Source of the DNA: Muribaculaceae bacterium
GTDB lineage: Bacteria > Bacteroidota > Bacteroidia > Bacteroidales > Muribaculaceae
Direction: 5' to 3'
DNA length: 64,000 nt
NCBI GenBank assembly: GCA_022509165.1
Contig: JAFLTT010000011.1
Location: 1 to 64,000 of the forward strand
The first letter of the stretch is position 1. The number at the start of each line of letters is the position of its first letter. The notes beneath the pieces are model-generated. The model was not told the origin of the DNA. It was given only the letters and a program-made list of their open reading frames with translations, and searched no databases. Both the position numbers and the translations under genes were made by a program. Of the stretch, positions 48,789 to 58,081 are shown piece by piece.

Positions 48789-49769
48789 TTGCCACAACAT
48801 AGGTTTAACCAAGCAAGGGAGAGATGGAGAATCCTGAGAACAACCTCAGGATTCAAAAATGCCATGCTCTTCCTGGTTTTTATTTGTGTAAGTGCATTAT
48901 TTTGGTTAATCCTGGCCCTTAACGACAGTGCACAAGACCATTTTAATGTGAATCTTAGAATTGTGAACCAGCCTGATTCAGTGACATTCATAAGTGATGT
49001 GCCTGATAAGATTCATGTGGGAGTAAGCGATAAGGGCACGAGCCTTTGGCGAAACGGCTACCTGAAGAAACCTACAGTAAACATTGACTTTAAAGAATAT
49101 TCAAGCGACGGAGTGCTGAGATATTCTTATAATGATTTGATTTCTTCTCTTCGGGAGACCTTCGGAGGCACAGCAAGTATTACTTCAGTTTCTTTGGATT
49201 CTCTTCAACTATTTTATACCACTAATCCCGGGAAAAAGGTCCCGGTGCATGTTGTGTGTAAGGTGGAACCGGCTTCAGGTACTATTATGGAGGGAAGCGT
49301 AAAGGCAAGCCCCGGTAGTGTATATGTGTACGGAACAAAATCAGTGCTCGACACAATTCGATATGTGAGTACAGAACCCTTGACACTGAATAATATATCG
49401 GAAACCACGGAAATGGAGGTTAAAATTCAGCGAATGAAAAGTGCGAGGGCATTGCCGTCAAAAGTAGTGCTGACAATTCCCATCGAGCCTTTGGTGCGTC
49501 GTGAGGCAATGGTGACGGTAGATGCGGTAAATGTGCCGAAAGGAGAGGAATTGCTTCTATTCCCGTCAAAAGTTCCGGTGGAATATTATGTGGCTATGAG
49601 TCGTCTTAATGATGATGAAGATCATAATATAGTTCTCGTGGTGGATTTCAATAATGTGTCGAAATCTAAGGGAGGAAAGATCCCCGTGGAGATATCGAAG
49701 TTTCCCGAGAGACTAAAAAATTTGAAAGTCCGTACTGACAGCATTGAATTTGCTGTAGTAAAGGATTGA
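48789..49769 (+). CDS. YbbR-like domain protein (TTG start)
   Basis: N-terminal TM then YbbR-like repeats (LRIVNQPDSVTFISDVPDKIHVGVSDKG; KASPGSVYVYGTKSVLDTIRYVSTEPL). Confidence 0.82.
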   Translation: MPQHRFNQARERWRILRTTSGFKNAMLFLVFICVSALFWLILALNDSAQDHFNVNLRIVNQPDSVTFISDVPDKIHVGVSDKGTSLWRNGYLKKPTVNIDFKEYSSDGVLRYSYNDLISSLRETFGGTASITSVSLDSLQLFYTTNPGKKVPVHVVCKVEPASGTIMEGSVKASPGSVYVYGTKSVLDTIRYVSTEPLTLNNISETTEMEVKIQRMKSARALPSKVVLTIPIEPLVRREAMVTVDAVNVPKGEELLLFPSKVPVEYYVAMSRLNDDEDHNIVLVVDFNNVSKSKGGKIPVEISKFPERLKNLKVRTDSIEFAVVKD

Positions 49770-49787
49770 GAGAGACCTTAAATCACA

Positions 49788-50423
49788 ATGAGCATTCGGC
49801 TTGATATGGAGAGTATGAATCATACCATTGGGATTACAGGAGGTATAGGTGCCGGAAAAAGTGTTGTATCGAGAGTACTTCGATGCAATGGTTTTAAGGT
49901 TTACGACTGTGACTCGCAAGCAAAGAATTTAATGGTCTCAAATCCTGAAGTAAAGGAGAAACTTATAGAAAAGCTGGGAAAAGATATTTATCAATCCGAT
50001 GGTCGTATCAATAAGGAAAAGCTTGCTTTTCTTCTTTTCTCTGATTCAGGGACAAGAGAATATGTGAATCTTGTGGTTCATTCAGCAGTGAGAGAAGATA
50101 TTGAAAAATGCAGAAAGAAGGAGAGAGGTTATTTCTTTATAGAAGCTGCTATTCTCGCCACAGGTGGAATTGCTCCCATGTGCAATAGTATATGGGTGGT
50201 GGAGGCACCGGAACCTGAAAGAATCAAAAGAGTGGAAATAAGGGATAATATGGATAGTACCGACATTAAAAGAAGGATTCAAAGCCAACAAGATGAGTTA
50301 AAATTGCTCTCCGGTTTTAATACGGTGGTTTTAGAAAATGACGGCAAACATCCTCTTGTGATAGAAATTTTAAAATTAACTGATAAATTAAATCAACAAC
50401 AAACATATTTTATACCATGTTAA
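49788..50423 (+). CDS. coaE: Dephospho-CoA kinase
   Basis: IGITGGIGAGKSVVSRVLRCNGFKVYDCDSQAKNLM; start could be the ATG at 49806 or 49815. Confidence 0.93.
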   Translation: MSIRLDMESMNHTIGITGGIGAGKSVVSRVLRCNGFKVYDCDSQAKNLMVSNPEVKEKLIEKLGKDIYQSDGRINKEKLAFLLFSDSGTREYVNLVVHSAVREDIEKCRKKERGYFFIEAAILATGGIAPMCNSIWVVEAPEPERIKRVEIRDNMDSTDIKRRIQSQQDELKLLSGFNTVVLENDGKHPLVIEILKLTDKLNQQQTYFIPC

Positions 50424-50875
50424 AAGAAATATTGGCCATTACCGGGAAGCCAGGTCTCTATAAGATCGTTTCTCACAGTGGTAAAAGTCTTATTGTAGAA
50501 GATCTAACAAGCGGTAAAAGATTCCCTATTTCACCTCGCGATAGGGTAGTGTCGCTTGGCGATATTGCAATGTACACAGAAGAAGAGGATAAACCTTTGG
50601 GCGAAATATTAGATGCCATCTACGCCATAGAGAATGGCAAGCAACTCAACGTTAAAGATATCATCGCCGGAGAGGGCCTGAAAGGTCGTTTTGCTCTTTA
50701 TGAACCTAATTTCGATAAAGAGAGAGTGCACGACAGTGACATCAAAAAACTGTTTTCATGGTATAACCTTCTTGTAGATAAAGGTTTCACTAAGTTTTCT
50801 GAAGAGAAACCCGAAGAGGTTAAGGAAACTGAGGAACCAAAAAAAGAAGATAAGAAAGATTCTGAAGCAAAATAA
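50417..50875 (+). CDS. DUF5606 domain-containing protein
   Basis: MLKEILAITGKPGLYKIVSHSGKSLIVEDLTSGKRFPISPRDRVVSLGDIAMYTEEEDKPLGEIL matches the Bacteroidetes DUF5606 family. Confidence 0.82.
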   Translation: MLKEILAITGKPGLYKIVSHSGKSLIVEDLTSGKRFPISPRDRVVSLGDIAMYTEEEDKPLGEILDAIYAIENGKQLNVKDIIAGEGLKGRFALYEPNFDKERVHDSDIKKLFSWYNLLVDKGFTKFSEEKPEEVKETEEPKKEDKKDSEAK

Positions 50876-50898
50876 TACGCGAAGAGAAAAGTTAGAAG

Positions 50899-51408
50899 TC
50901 AGCGTTTCACCAAAACAATCTCCTCTAAAGATTCCGGAATTGAAATGATACGCTGATTTTCAGAGCCCCGGAAAGGAATGTCGATGTTTCTCAAAGATTC
51001 TATATAAGGACCATCCACCAGTACATCGGCCTCCTTGATAGCATGAAATAGAATAGGATTGGAAATTATTTCCTCCCAGGTATAACCGGTGTAAATCCAG
51101 ACATTACGCCGGTTATTTTTTAATGCCTTTACGAGAATTGCAAGTTTTTGGGGATGGTGAAGTGGGTCGCCACCGGAAATGGTGACATCGAAATCCTCTT
51201 CCTCCACTATTGCCATGATTTCTGTCAGCGTCATTGATTTGCCACTGTTTTCATCCCATGATTGAGGATTATGGCAGCCCTGACAATGGTGATCACATCC
51301 CGCAAGATAAATGGAGGTCCGGAAACCCGGACCATCCACTGTAGTTCCCCGTATTATTTCGAGTACTTGAAAAGTTTCTTCTTTAAGGTCATTCATGATC
51401 ATGAACAA
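50899..51408 (-). CDS. nrdG: Anaerobic ribonucleotide reductase activating protein
   Basis: GTTVDGPGFRTSIYLAGCDHHCQGCHNPQSWD: radical SAM CxxxCxxC-type motif of NrdG; overlaps the nrdD 3' end. Confidence 0.94.
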   Translation of the reverse strand: MFMIMNDLKEETFQVLEIIRGTTVDGPGFRTSIYLAGCDHHCQGCHNPQSWDENSGKSMTLTEIMAIVEEEDFDVTISGGDPLHHPQKLAILVKALKNNRRNVWIYTGYTWEEIISNPILFHAIKEADVLVDGPYIESLRNIDIPFRGSENQRIISIPESLEEIVLVKR

Positions 51409-53599
51409 CTCGATCGTGAAGTTCTGCCAGTTTCCCGGAATTCCAACGGTCTGTGGTGCCTACCAGATAACCGGTGATACGTTGTATAGTCTCAAATTGA
51501 GATCCGCACTTCGGACAAGCAGACTGGTTTTTGTCGGCATTTTCATATCCGCAATGGGGACAATGATTTCGGTTATGATTCACTGAGCCATATCCGATAT
51601 TGTATTTGTCCATTAGGTCTACAATCTGCATTATAGCCTCTTCGTTATGGGTGGCGTCACCATCGATTTCCACATAGAAAATATGTCCTCCGCGAGTAAG
51701 GTCGTGGTATGGCGCTTCTATTTTGGCTTTATGCCGAGGTGAACAGTGATAATATACCGGCAGATGATTGGAATTGGTATAATAATTCTTATCAGTCACA
51801 CCCGGGATTTCTCCGAAGGTCTTTCTGTCTACTTTTGTAAACTTACCGGAAAGGCCCTCAGCCGGAGTTGCCAGGATGGAATAGTTGTGGCTGTAACGGT
51901 TTGAGAAGTCGTTGGCTCTGTCGCGCATGTAGGACACGATTTGAATACCTAATTTCTGAGCTTCCTCCGATTCACCATGATGTTTTCCTGTGAGGGCTAT
52001 CAAGGCTTCTGCAAGCCCTATGAAACCTATTCCGAGTGTGCCCTGGTTTATAACCTTTTCGATTGAATCTGTGGGCTTAAGGAGGGAAGCATGGTTCCAT
52101 AGAGATCCCATAAGCAATGGAAACTGCTTAGCAAGAGCTGTTTTCTGGAATTGATATCTATCATCTAATTGCTTGGCTGTAATTTCAAGCACATTATCGA
52201 GTTTCTCAAAGAATTTGTCAATTCTTCTTTGGGAGTCTTCTATGTTCATTACCTCTAAGGCAATCCTTACGATATTTATGGTGGTGAAAGAGAGATTTCC
52301 CCGCCCTATCGAGGTTTTCTCTCCGAAACGGTTTTCGAAAACCCTTGTGCGGCAACCCATAGTTGCCACCTCATGGACATATCTTTTGGGGTCGTTTTCC
52401 TTCCAATCATCGTTTTGGTTGAAAGTAGCGTCAAGGTTAAGGAAATTTGGGAAAAATCTTCTGGCAGATACTTTGCAAGCGAGTCTGTAAAGATCATAAT
52501 TGGGATCTTCCGGAAGATAACTTACACCGCGTTTTTTCTTCCATATTTGTATCGGGAAAATTGCAGTTGCACCATTTCCGACACCTTCATAAGTAGAATT
52601 TAGAAGTTCTCGTATCACGCAACGCCCTTCGGCAGAAGTGTCGGTACCATAATTCACTGATGAAAATACTACCTGGTTACCTCCGCGTGAGTGAATAGTG
52701 TTCATGTTGTGGATGAAAGCCTCCATGGCCTGATGCACACGACCCACTGTCTTGTTGATAGCGTGTTGCATCATTCTTTCCTTACCATCGAGTCCATCAA
52801 GTTCTTTTTTAAGAAAATCTTTAATTTCAATATCGTACAATTCCTTCAGATCTTGTCCGGTAAGATCTTCGAGATTCTTAATCTCTTCAATATAACTTGA
52901 GCGAACGTAAGGAGCTAAATAGAAATCGAAAGCCGGGATCGCCTGTCCGCCATGCATTTCATTTTGGGCAGTTTCCATCGAGATACATGCTATTACACTT
53001 GCAGTCTCGATACGTTTCGCCGGTCGGGATTCACCGTGGCCTGCCACAAAGCCGTTTTGCAATATGCGGTCAAGGGGATGTTGCACGCAGGTAAGACTTT
53101 TTGTAGGGTAATAATCTTTGTCGTGAATATGAATGTAGTTGTTTTTAACTGCATCTTTAGCTTCGGCCGACAACAGATAGTCGTCGACGAATGGTTTAGT
53201 GGTTTCTGTAGAGAATTTCATCATCATGCCTGCCGGAGAATCGGTATTCATGTTGGCATTCTCACGGGTGATATCATTGTTTTTGGCATTGATAATTTCC
53301 AGAAACATATCACGGGTTTTGGCTTTGCGTGCGATGGAGCGTTTGTCGCGGTAAGCTATATATCTTTTTGCTACATCTTTACGTGATGATTTCATTAGTT
53401 CGAATTCCACCCTGTCCTGGATATCTTCCACGGTCATGCGTTCCTCGCCGTTCATGCCGATACGGTCAGAAATTTTCTGAATCAATGATTCATCCTCACC
53501 TAATTCAGTAGCGAGCATGGCCTTACGAATGGCTGCTTTAATCTTCTCTTCATTATAGCCGACGATTCTGCCGTCGCGTTTTTCTACCGTATGTATCAT
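51389..53599 (-). CDS. nrdD: Anaerobic ribonucleoside-triphosphate reductase (class III)
   Basis: N-terminal ATP-cone; CPHCGYENADKNQSACPKCGSQFETIQRITGYLVGTTDRWNSGKLAEL zinc site and glycyl-radical motif. Confidence 0.96.
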   Translation of the reverse strand: MIHTVEKRDGRIVGYNEEKIKAAIRKAMLATELGEDESLIQKISDRIGMNGEERMTVEDIQDRVEFELMKSSRKDVAKRYIAYRDKRSIARKAKTRDMFLEIINAKNNDITRENANMNTDSPAGMMMKFSTETTKPFVDDYLLSAEAKDAVKNNYIHIHDKDYYPTKSLTCVQHPLDRILQNGFVAGHGESRPAKRIETASVIACISMETAQNEMHGGQAIPAFDFYLAPYVRSSYIEEIKNLEDLTGQDLKELYDIEIKDFLKKELDGLDGKERMMQHAINKTVGRVHQAMEAFIHNMNTIHSRGGNQVVFSSVNYGTDTSAEGRCVIRELLNSTYEGVGNGATAIFPIQIWKKKRGVSYLPEDPNYDLYRLACKVSARRFFPNFLNLDATFNQNDDWKENDPKRYVHEVATMGCRTRVFENRFGEKTSIGRGNLSFTTINIVRIALEVMNIEDSQRRIDKFFEKLDNVLEITAKQLDDRYQFQKTALAKQFPLLMGSLWNHASLLKPTDSIEKVINQGTLGIGFIGLAEALIALTGKHHGESEEAQKLGIQIVSYMRDRANDFSNRYSHNYSILATPAEGLSGKFTKVDRKTFGEIPGVTDKNYYTNSNHLPVYYHCSPRHKAKIEAPYHDLTRGGHIFYVEIDGDATHNEEAIMQIVDLMDKYNIGYGSVNHNRNHCPHCGYENADKNQSACPKCGSQFETIQRITGYLVGTTDRWNSGKLAELHDRVVHDHE

Positions 53600-54022
53600 C
53601 CTGGTAAAATTCTTAGTCTTAATTATGGTAATAAAGCATTAGGGTTAACCGGGAGCGAAATTACAAAACTTCCAAAATATGAACAAATGAAACCGAAAAA
53701 ATTTCAATAAAAAATCATTTTGGAAAACTTTTTATCAGTTTAAGAAAATTAACAGCCTTATTATCAACAATATAGAAAATTATTTGGAAAACTTTGTGGA
53801 GAATTGAGTTATTTTAAATATTATTTTTGTTGTCTTATTTTCTCAAACCTTTATTATTAGTAGAGTTTCATGTAATTTAATTTTTATAATTCTTGAATTA
53901 GAAAAGTAAATTTTATAAAATCAAAATTTCTGTCTTTTCATTAGAAGATGGTACTAACAGAATTAGATATATTTTAACATAAATTGGATTAGAAACCGTT
54001 GTTCAGGTACCAATTTTGGAAT

Positions 54023-54030
54023 TAAATTTG
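54023..54030 (+). promoter_or_regulatory. Putative -7 element upstream of cstA
   Basis: TAAATTTG 47 nt upstream of the cstA ATG; a weak TTGT at 53999 could serve as -33. Confidence 0.5.
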
Positions 54031-54076
54031 CATGAGATCTGTTTAGATCAACCATGAAAATTACACCGATCCTAAT

Positions 54077-55546
54077 ATGATTTCCTTTTTAACAGCAGTA
54101 GTGATTTTAATTGGCGGCTACTTCATTTATGGTAAAGTAGTGGCTAAAATTTGTGGAGAAGATCCCCAAAGACTTACCCCTGTACATACTAAAGCCGACG
54201 GGGTAGACTTCGTTAAGTTACCCTCTTGGAAGATTTTTCTTATACAGTTTCTGAATATTGCCGGACTCGGGCCTATTTTCGGTGCCATAATGGGTGTGAT
54301 GTTTGGCCCTGCAGCGTTTCTTTGGATAGTGCTCGGCACTATCTTTGCCGGTGGAGTACACGACTATCTGTCGGGCATTATGTCTCTGCGACAGGATGGT
54401 GCCTCGCTCCCTGAGATTGTTGGCAGCCAGTTAGGTTCGAAGATCAAGAACATAATGAGAGGTTTCTCACTTATTCTCATGGTTCTTGTGGGAGCTGTAT
54501 TTGTGTATAATCCGGCAGATTTGCTTGCAAAATTAACTCCCGACAGTTTTAATGCTCTGTTTTGGGTAGCCATAATTTTCGGGTATTATGTATTGGCTAC
54601 ACTTCTGCCCATTGATAAGCTTATAGGAAAATTTTATCCTTTATTTGGAGGAGCGTTACTTTTTATGGCCATAGGCATAGGAGTGATGTTGTGTGTGAAT
54701 TATGAGGCGGTGCCGGAAGTTTGGGATCAATTTTACAATCATAAGCCTAACACAGCCACCAACCCTATCTTTCCTATGATGTTTGTATCTATTGCCTGCG
54801 GAGCTATCAGTGGATTCCACGCCACCCAAAGTCCAATGATGGCCAGGTGTCTGAAAAATGAGAAACACGCAAGGCCCATTTTCTATGGAGCGATGGTGGC
54901 AGAGGGAATGGTGGCATTGATCTGGGCAGCCGCTGCAATTGCTTTTACAGGAGGATATGACCAGTTGCAGGATTATATCGGAGGTTCTACTCCCGCAGTT
55001 TTAGTAGACAATTTATCTAAAAGCTGGCTCGGAACATTTGGAGGTATCCTCGCTATATTAGGTGTGATAGCGGCTCCTATCACTTCCGGCGATACAGCCT
55101 TGAGAAGTGCACGTTTGATAGTGGCCGATTTCATGAATGTAGAGCAGAAAACTATTCTAAAGAGATTTCTTGTCTCACTCCCGGTATTTGTGCTTTGTTT
55201 CCTTATAATGATGTTGCCCTACGATGCGCTGTGGAGATATTTTGCATGGTGTAATCAGGTGCTGGCAGTGTTCACTTTATGGACCGCATCCGTATGGCTC
55301 GCTTCACAGAACCGTAATTACTACATTTCATTGATACCGGCCTTGTTTATGACATGCGTTACAGTATCATACATAATCTTTGCTCCGGAGGGATTGCAGG
55401 GTATTTTCATGGACACTTTTGAAATCGAAATCCCTTATATGTTTGCAGTAGGATGTGGATTGGCAGTAAGCGCATCTTTCTGGCTTCTTTTCCGGAGATA
55501 CGTGTCTTTGAAAAAAAGACTCCAACTTCAGTCTCAGAATGTGTAA
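54077..55546 (+). CDS. cstA: Carbon starvation protein CstA family transporter
   Basis: NIAGLGPIFGAIMGVMFGPAAFLWIVLGTIFAGGVHDYLSGIMSLRQDGASLPEIVG; GFHATQSPMMARC; APITSGDTALRSARLI. Confidence 0.94.
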   Translation: MISFLTAVVILIGGYFIYGKVVAKICGEDPQRLTPVHTKADGVDFVKLPSWKIFLIQFLNIAGLGPIFGAIMGVMFGPAAFLWIVLGTIFAGGVHDYLSGIMSLRQDGASLPEIVGSQLGSKIKNIMRGFSLILMVLVGAVFVYNPADLLAKLTPDSFNALFWVAIIFGYYVLATLLPIDKLIGKFYPLFGGALLFMAIGIGVMLCVNYEAVPEVWDQFYNHKPNTATNPIFPMMFVSIACGAISGFHATQSPMMARCLKNEKHARPIFYGAMVAEGMVALIWAAAAIAFTGGYDQLQDYIGGSTPAVLVDNLSKSWLGTFGGILAILGVIAAPITSGDTALRSARLIVADFMNVEQKTILKRFLVSLPVFVLCFLIMMLPYDALWRYFAWCNQVLAVFTLWTASVWLASQNRNYYISLIPALFMTCVTVSYIIFAPEGLQGIFMDTFEIEIPYMFAVGCGLAVSASFWLLFRRYVSLKKRLQLQSQNV

Positions 55547-55566
55547 CCTTAGTTATTTCTTTTCTT

Positions 55567-55602
55567 GGACACACAGGCCGTGTGTCCCTACATTTTTTTT
55601 GG
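55567..55602 (+). terminator. Terminator-like hairpin after cstA
   Basis: GGACACAC-AGGCC-GTGTGTCC perfect 8-bp stem followed by ctacaTTTTTTTT. Confidence 0.72.
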
Positions 55603-55650
55603 GGGTAATCCAAGGTCTAACTTAGATGATTATAAAGGGTCTGACTCTGA

Positions 55651-56325
55651 CTATAAAGGATAGGGAACGGAGGCTATATCTCCATCATAAATAAATTCAC
55701 CGCTCTTTAACACAATGGCTCTGGTACATAGACGTCGTGCCAGATCCATATCATGGGTTGACAAAATAATAGAATTAGAGAGGGATTCTACAATCTCCAC
55801 AAAATTTTGTGTGGCCATATAGTCTAATCCAGAAGTGGGCTCATCCATCACGATCAATTCAGGTTCCATTGACAGAACAGTTGCAATGGAAACTGATTTT
55901 TTTTGTCCTCCCGACAAGTCAAAAGGATGCCAGGAAGCCAAATGACCGGTACCGGTTAGTCTAAGAGCCTTTTCCACTCTCTCTTCCACTTCATTTTCCG
56001 ATAAATTCATGTTGCGCGGACCGAAGGCCACGTCATCCTTCACGGTATGCATGAACAATTGATCATCGGGATTTTGAAATACGAGACCAACTGTTTTCCT
56101 GATTTCTCCAATATTTTTTGAGTTGGTACTGAGCCCATTTACCAATACTTCACCTTTCGTGGGAATGAGCAGTCCGTTTGTGAGAAGCATTAGGGTAGAT
56201 TTTCCCGCGCCGTTCAGACCAAGCAAAGCCACTTTTTCTCCGGTTCCTATACTAAAATCAATCCCTTTTAATACATCAAGGTTTTTGTCGTAGGAATAAT
56301 AGACGTTACGGAATGTCAGGAGCAT
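55651..56325 (-). CDS. cbiO: Cobalt/nickel ECF-type ABC transporter ATP-binding protein
   Basis: VALLGLNGAGKSTLMLLTNGLLIPTKGEV, VGLVFQNPDDQLFMHTVKDDVAFGPRN, LSGGQKKSVSIATVL. Start at internal Met (MLLTFRNVYYSY, 56325) not ORF start 56433. Confidence 0.93.
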   Translation of the reverse strand: MLLTFRNVYYSYDKNLDVLKGIDFSIGTGEKVALLGLNGAGKSTLMLLTNGLLIPTKGEVLVNGLSTNSKNIGEIRKTVGLVFQNPDDQLFMHTVKDDVAFGPRNMNLSENEVEERVEKALRLTGTGHLASWHPFDLSGGQKKSVSIATVLSMEPELIVMDEPTSGLDYMATQNFVEIVESLSNSIILSTHDMDLARRLCTRAIVLKSGEFIYDGDIASVPYPL

Positions 56326-57128
56326 TACAGAGAAGGGTTGGCGGGAAACAGGAGTTGCCCTAAATTGAAATATGAGAGAAACAAGAACAAAGCAAGGCAA
56401 GTCACACAAAAGATTGAGTCGCCAAGTCTCCATTTATTTAAAGTACCTAACGGGATAGATCCGTTGAATCCGCGTGACAACATGGCATAATGGATTCTTT
56501 TTGATCTTTCATAGGTATGAATCAAAAGAGATCCAACCATGGTGGCCCACATTTTCATCGGAAATGATTTTTTGCCATATCCTCTGGAGGTTAAAGCCCT
56601 ATGCATATTGAAGGCTTCCTGAAGCAATAAGCCCACATACCGGTAAAGGAGAAGCAACTGTGTAGTAAGCACTTTTGGAACCCGTAATTTTATAAGAGCG
56701 TTGCAAAATCCGATGAAACCGCAGTTGCCTATAAGAATTATTAGGGCCTGTACAGAAAGAAGTCCTCTAAGAACGATTGTGAGAAATGACAACCATCCAT
56801 ATGTCACCGTCATATTTCCGATCTCAAATGCGGGCCGTCTGTCATAAAACGGGTTAGCAATGCCGATTACAAGTATAAAGGGAAGTACATAAAGCGACTT
56901 TATAAACACTGAAGTGTAACTACGTCCCGAAAGAGGAGCCATCATAATCGGATATATGGCAAACCATATCAATACATCGGGCACTTCAATAGGAAGAGAC
57001 AAGATACAGATAATATAAGCCAGAGTCACAAGAATAAGGGCCCGGGAGTCAAGACCGCTAAGAATTGTTTTTTCTTCCGATCCTGTCTGATAAGAACTTA
57101 AAGTGAGAAGGGCTTTCTGAATTTTCAT
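56325..57128 (-). CDS. cbiQ: Cobalt/nickel ECF transporter transmembrane protein
   Basis: EcfT-type motif AFNMHRALTSRGYGKKSF and HTYERSKRIHYAMLSRGFNGSIP; between cbiM and cbiO. Confidence 0.92.
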   Translation of the reverse strand: MKIQKALLTLSSYQTGSEEKTILSGLDSRALILVTLAYIICILSLPIEVPDVLIWFAIYPIMMAPLSGRSYTSVFIKSLYVLPFILVIGIANPFYDRRPAFEIGNMTVTYGWLSFLTIVLRGLLSVQALIILIGNCGFIGFCNALIKLRVPKVLTTQLLLLYRYVGLLLQEAFNMHRALTSRGYGKKSFPMKMWATMVGSLLIHTYERSKRIHYAMLSRGFNGSIPLGTLNKWRLGDSIFCVTCLALFLFLSYFNLGQLLFPANPSL

Positions 57129-58069
57129 TTAGCCTTAGCCTTCTTTAGTCCTGCAAAAGCCAGAGAACTTATTCCATACAGCAATATCATCACGATCACA
57201 GCCCCGATAATGCCGGATAAATTGGAATTGTATTCAGGTAAAACGGCGGTAGGAGGTATGCTTGTTTCCAACATTTCAGGATTAGATGAGACTTTTTCTA
57301 TCGACCATTCAAGACCGTCCGGGAATTCTGATGCCAGGAAAGTGAATCCGATGGCTAAAAACAGAGCGATGGCACCAAAAATCCATAATACACTTCTATT
57401 CTTTTTGACACCTTCATTGTCAGGCTGCAAGGTTGAAGAGAATATTGCGGGTCTGTGGCGAGCAATGAAAACCAGTAGCAAGCCTGTCACAATTCCTTCC
57501 ACTGCTCCGATAGCCAGATGGATAGGAAGCATGAAACTTAAGAAAGTTGAGAAGGGAAGATAGGTCACTCCTGATAATTCTGTCTCTAATGTCACCCCCA
57601 ATGCACCCAATTCCAAAGCGAATATGGAGGCAAGTACAGAAGCCAGCATTATTCTTCCCGGATTAAGGGTGTTTGACGTGATAGGTTTATAAATTAACGG
57701 GTATGCCAATAGACAAGAAGTAGCCGCCATGTTCAGGATATTGCAACCTAAAGCCATCAGGCCTCCGTCGGCAAATATGAGACATTGTACTATTAAGACC
57801 GAACAGAGGGTTATGAAAGCCGCCCAAGGTCCTAAAATGGCAGCAAGCAATATTCCTCCTATAAGATGACCGCTTGAGCCTGTGCCGGGGATAGTGAAGT
57901 TGATCATCTGGGCTGCAAAAACAAAAGCACCCATGACCCCCATGAAGGGCACTATATCCTGTCGGACATTTTCTTTTAATTTCTTTGAGGCTACAATTAT
58001 TAGTGAGGTTGCCAAAACTGCTCCCCCTATAGCTACCGAAGGAGACACTAAGGCATCAGACATATGCAT
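57125..58069 (-). CDS. cbiM: Cobalt/nickel ECF transporter substrate-binding subunit, CbiM with CbiN/NikN-like C-terminal extension
   Basis: MHMSDALVSPSVAIGGAVLA (Met-His metal-binding N-terminus), FTIPGTGSSGHLIGGILLAAILGPWAAF; C-terminal ASEFPDGLEWSIEK. Confidence 0.93.
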   Translation of the reverse strand: MHMSDALVSPSVAIGGAVLATSLIIVASKKLKENVRQDIVPFMGVMGAFVFAAQMINFTIPGTGSSGHLIGGILLAAILGPWAAFITLCSVLIVQCLIFADGGLMALGCNILNMAATSCLLAYPLIYKPITSNTLNPGRIMLASVLASIFALELGALGVTLETELSGVTYLPFSTFLSFMLPIHLAIGAVEGIVTGLLLVFIARHRPAIFSSTLQPDNEGVKKNRSVLWIFGAIALFLAIGFTFLASEFPDGLEWSIEKVSSNPEMLETSIPPTAVLPEYNSNLSGIIGAVIVMILLYGISSLAFAGLKKAKAK

Positions 58070-58081
58070 GAGTAGATAAGT

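Noticed and set aside
54036-54049. GATCT-GTTT-AGATC hairpin in cstA leader
   Set aside because: Only 5 bp stem; too short to distinguish from chance in an AT-rich leader.
56326-56433. ORF-track N-terminal extension of CbiO
   Set aside because: It reads inside cbiQ; the ABC domain begins at MLLTFRNVYYSY (56325), overlapping the cbiQ stop.
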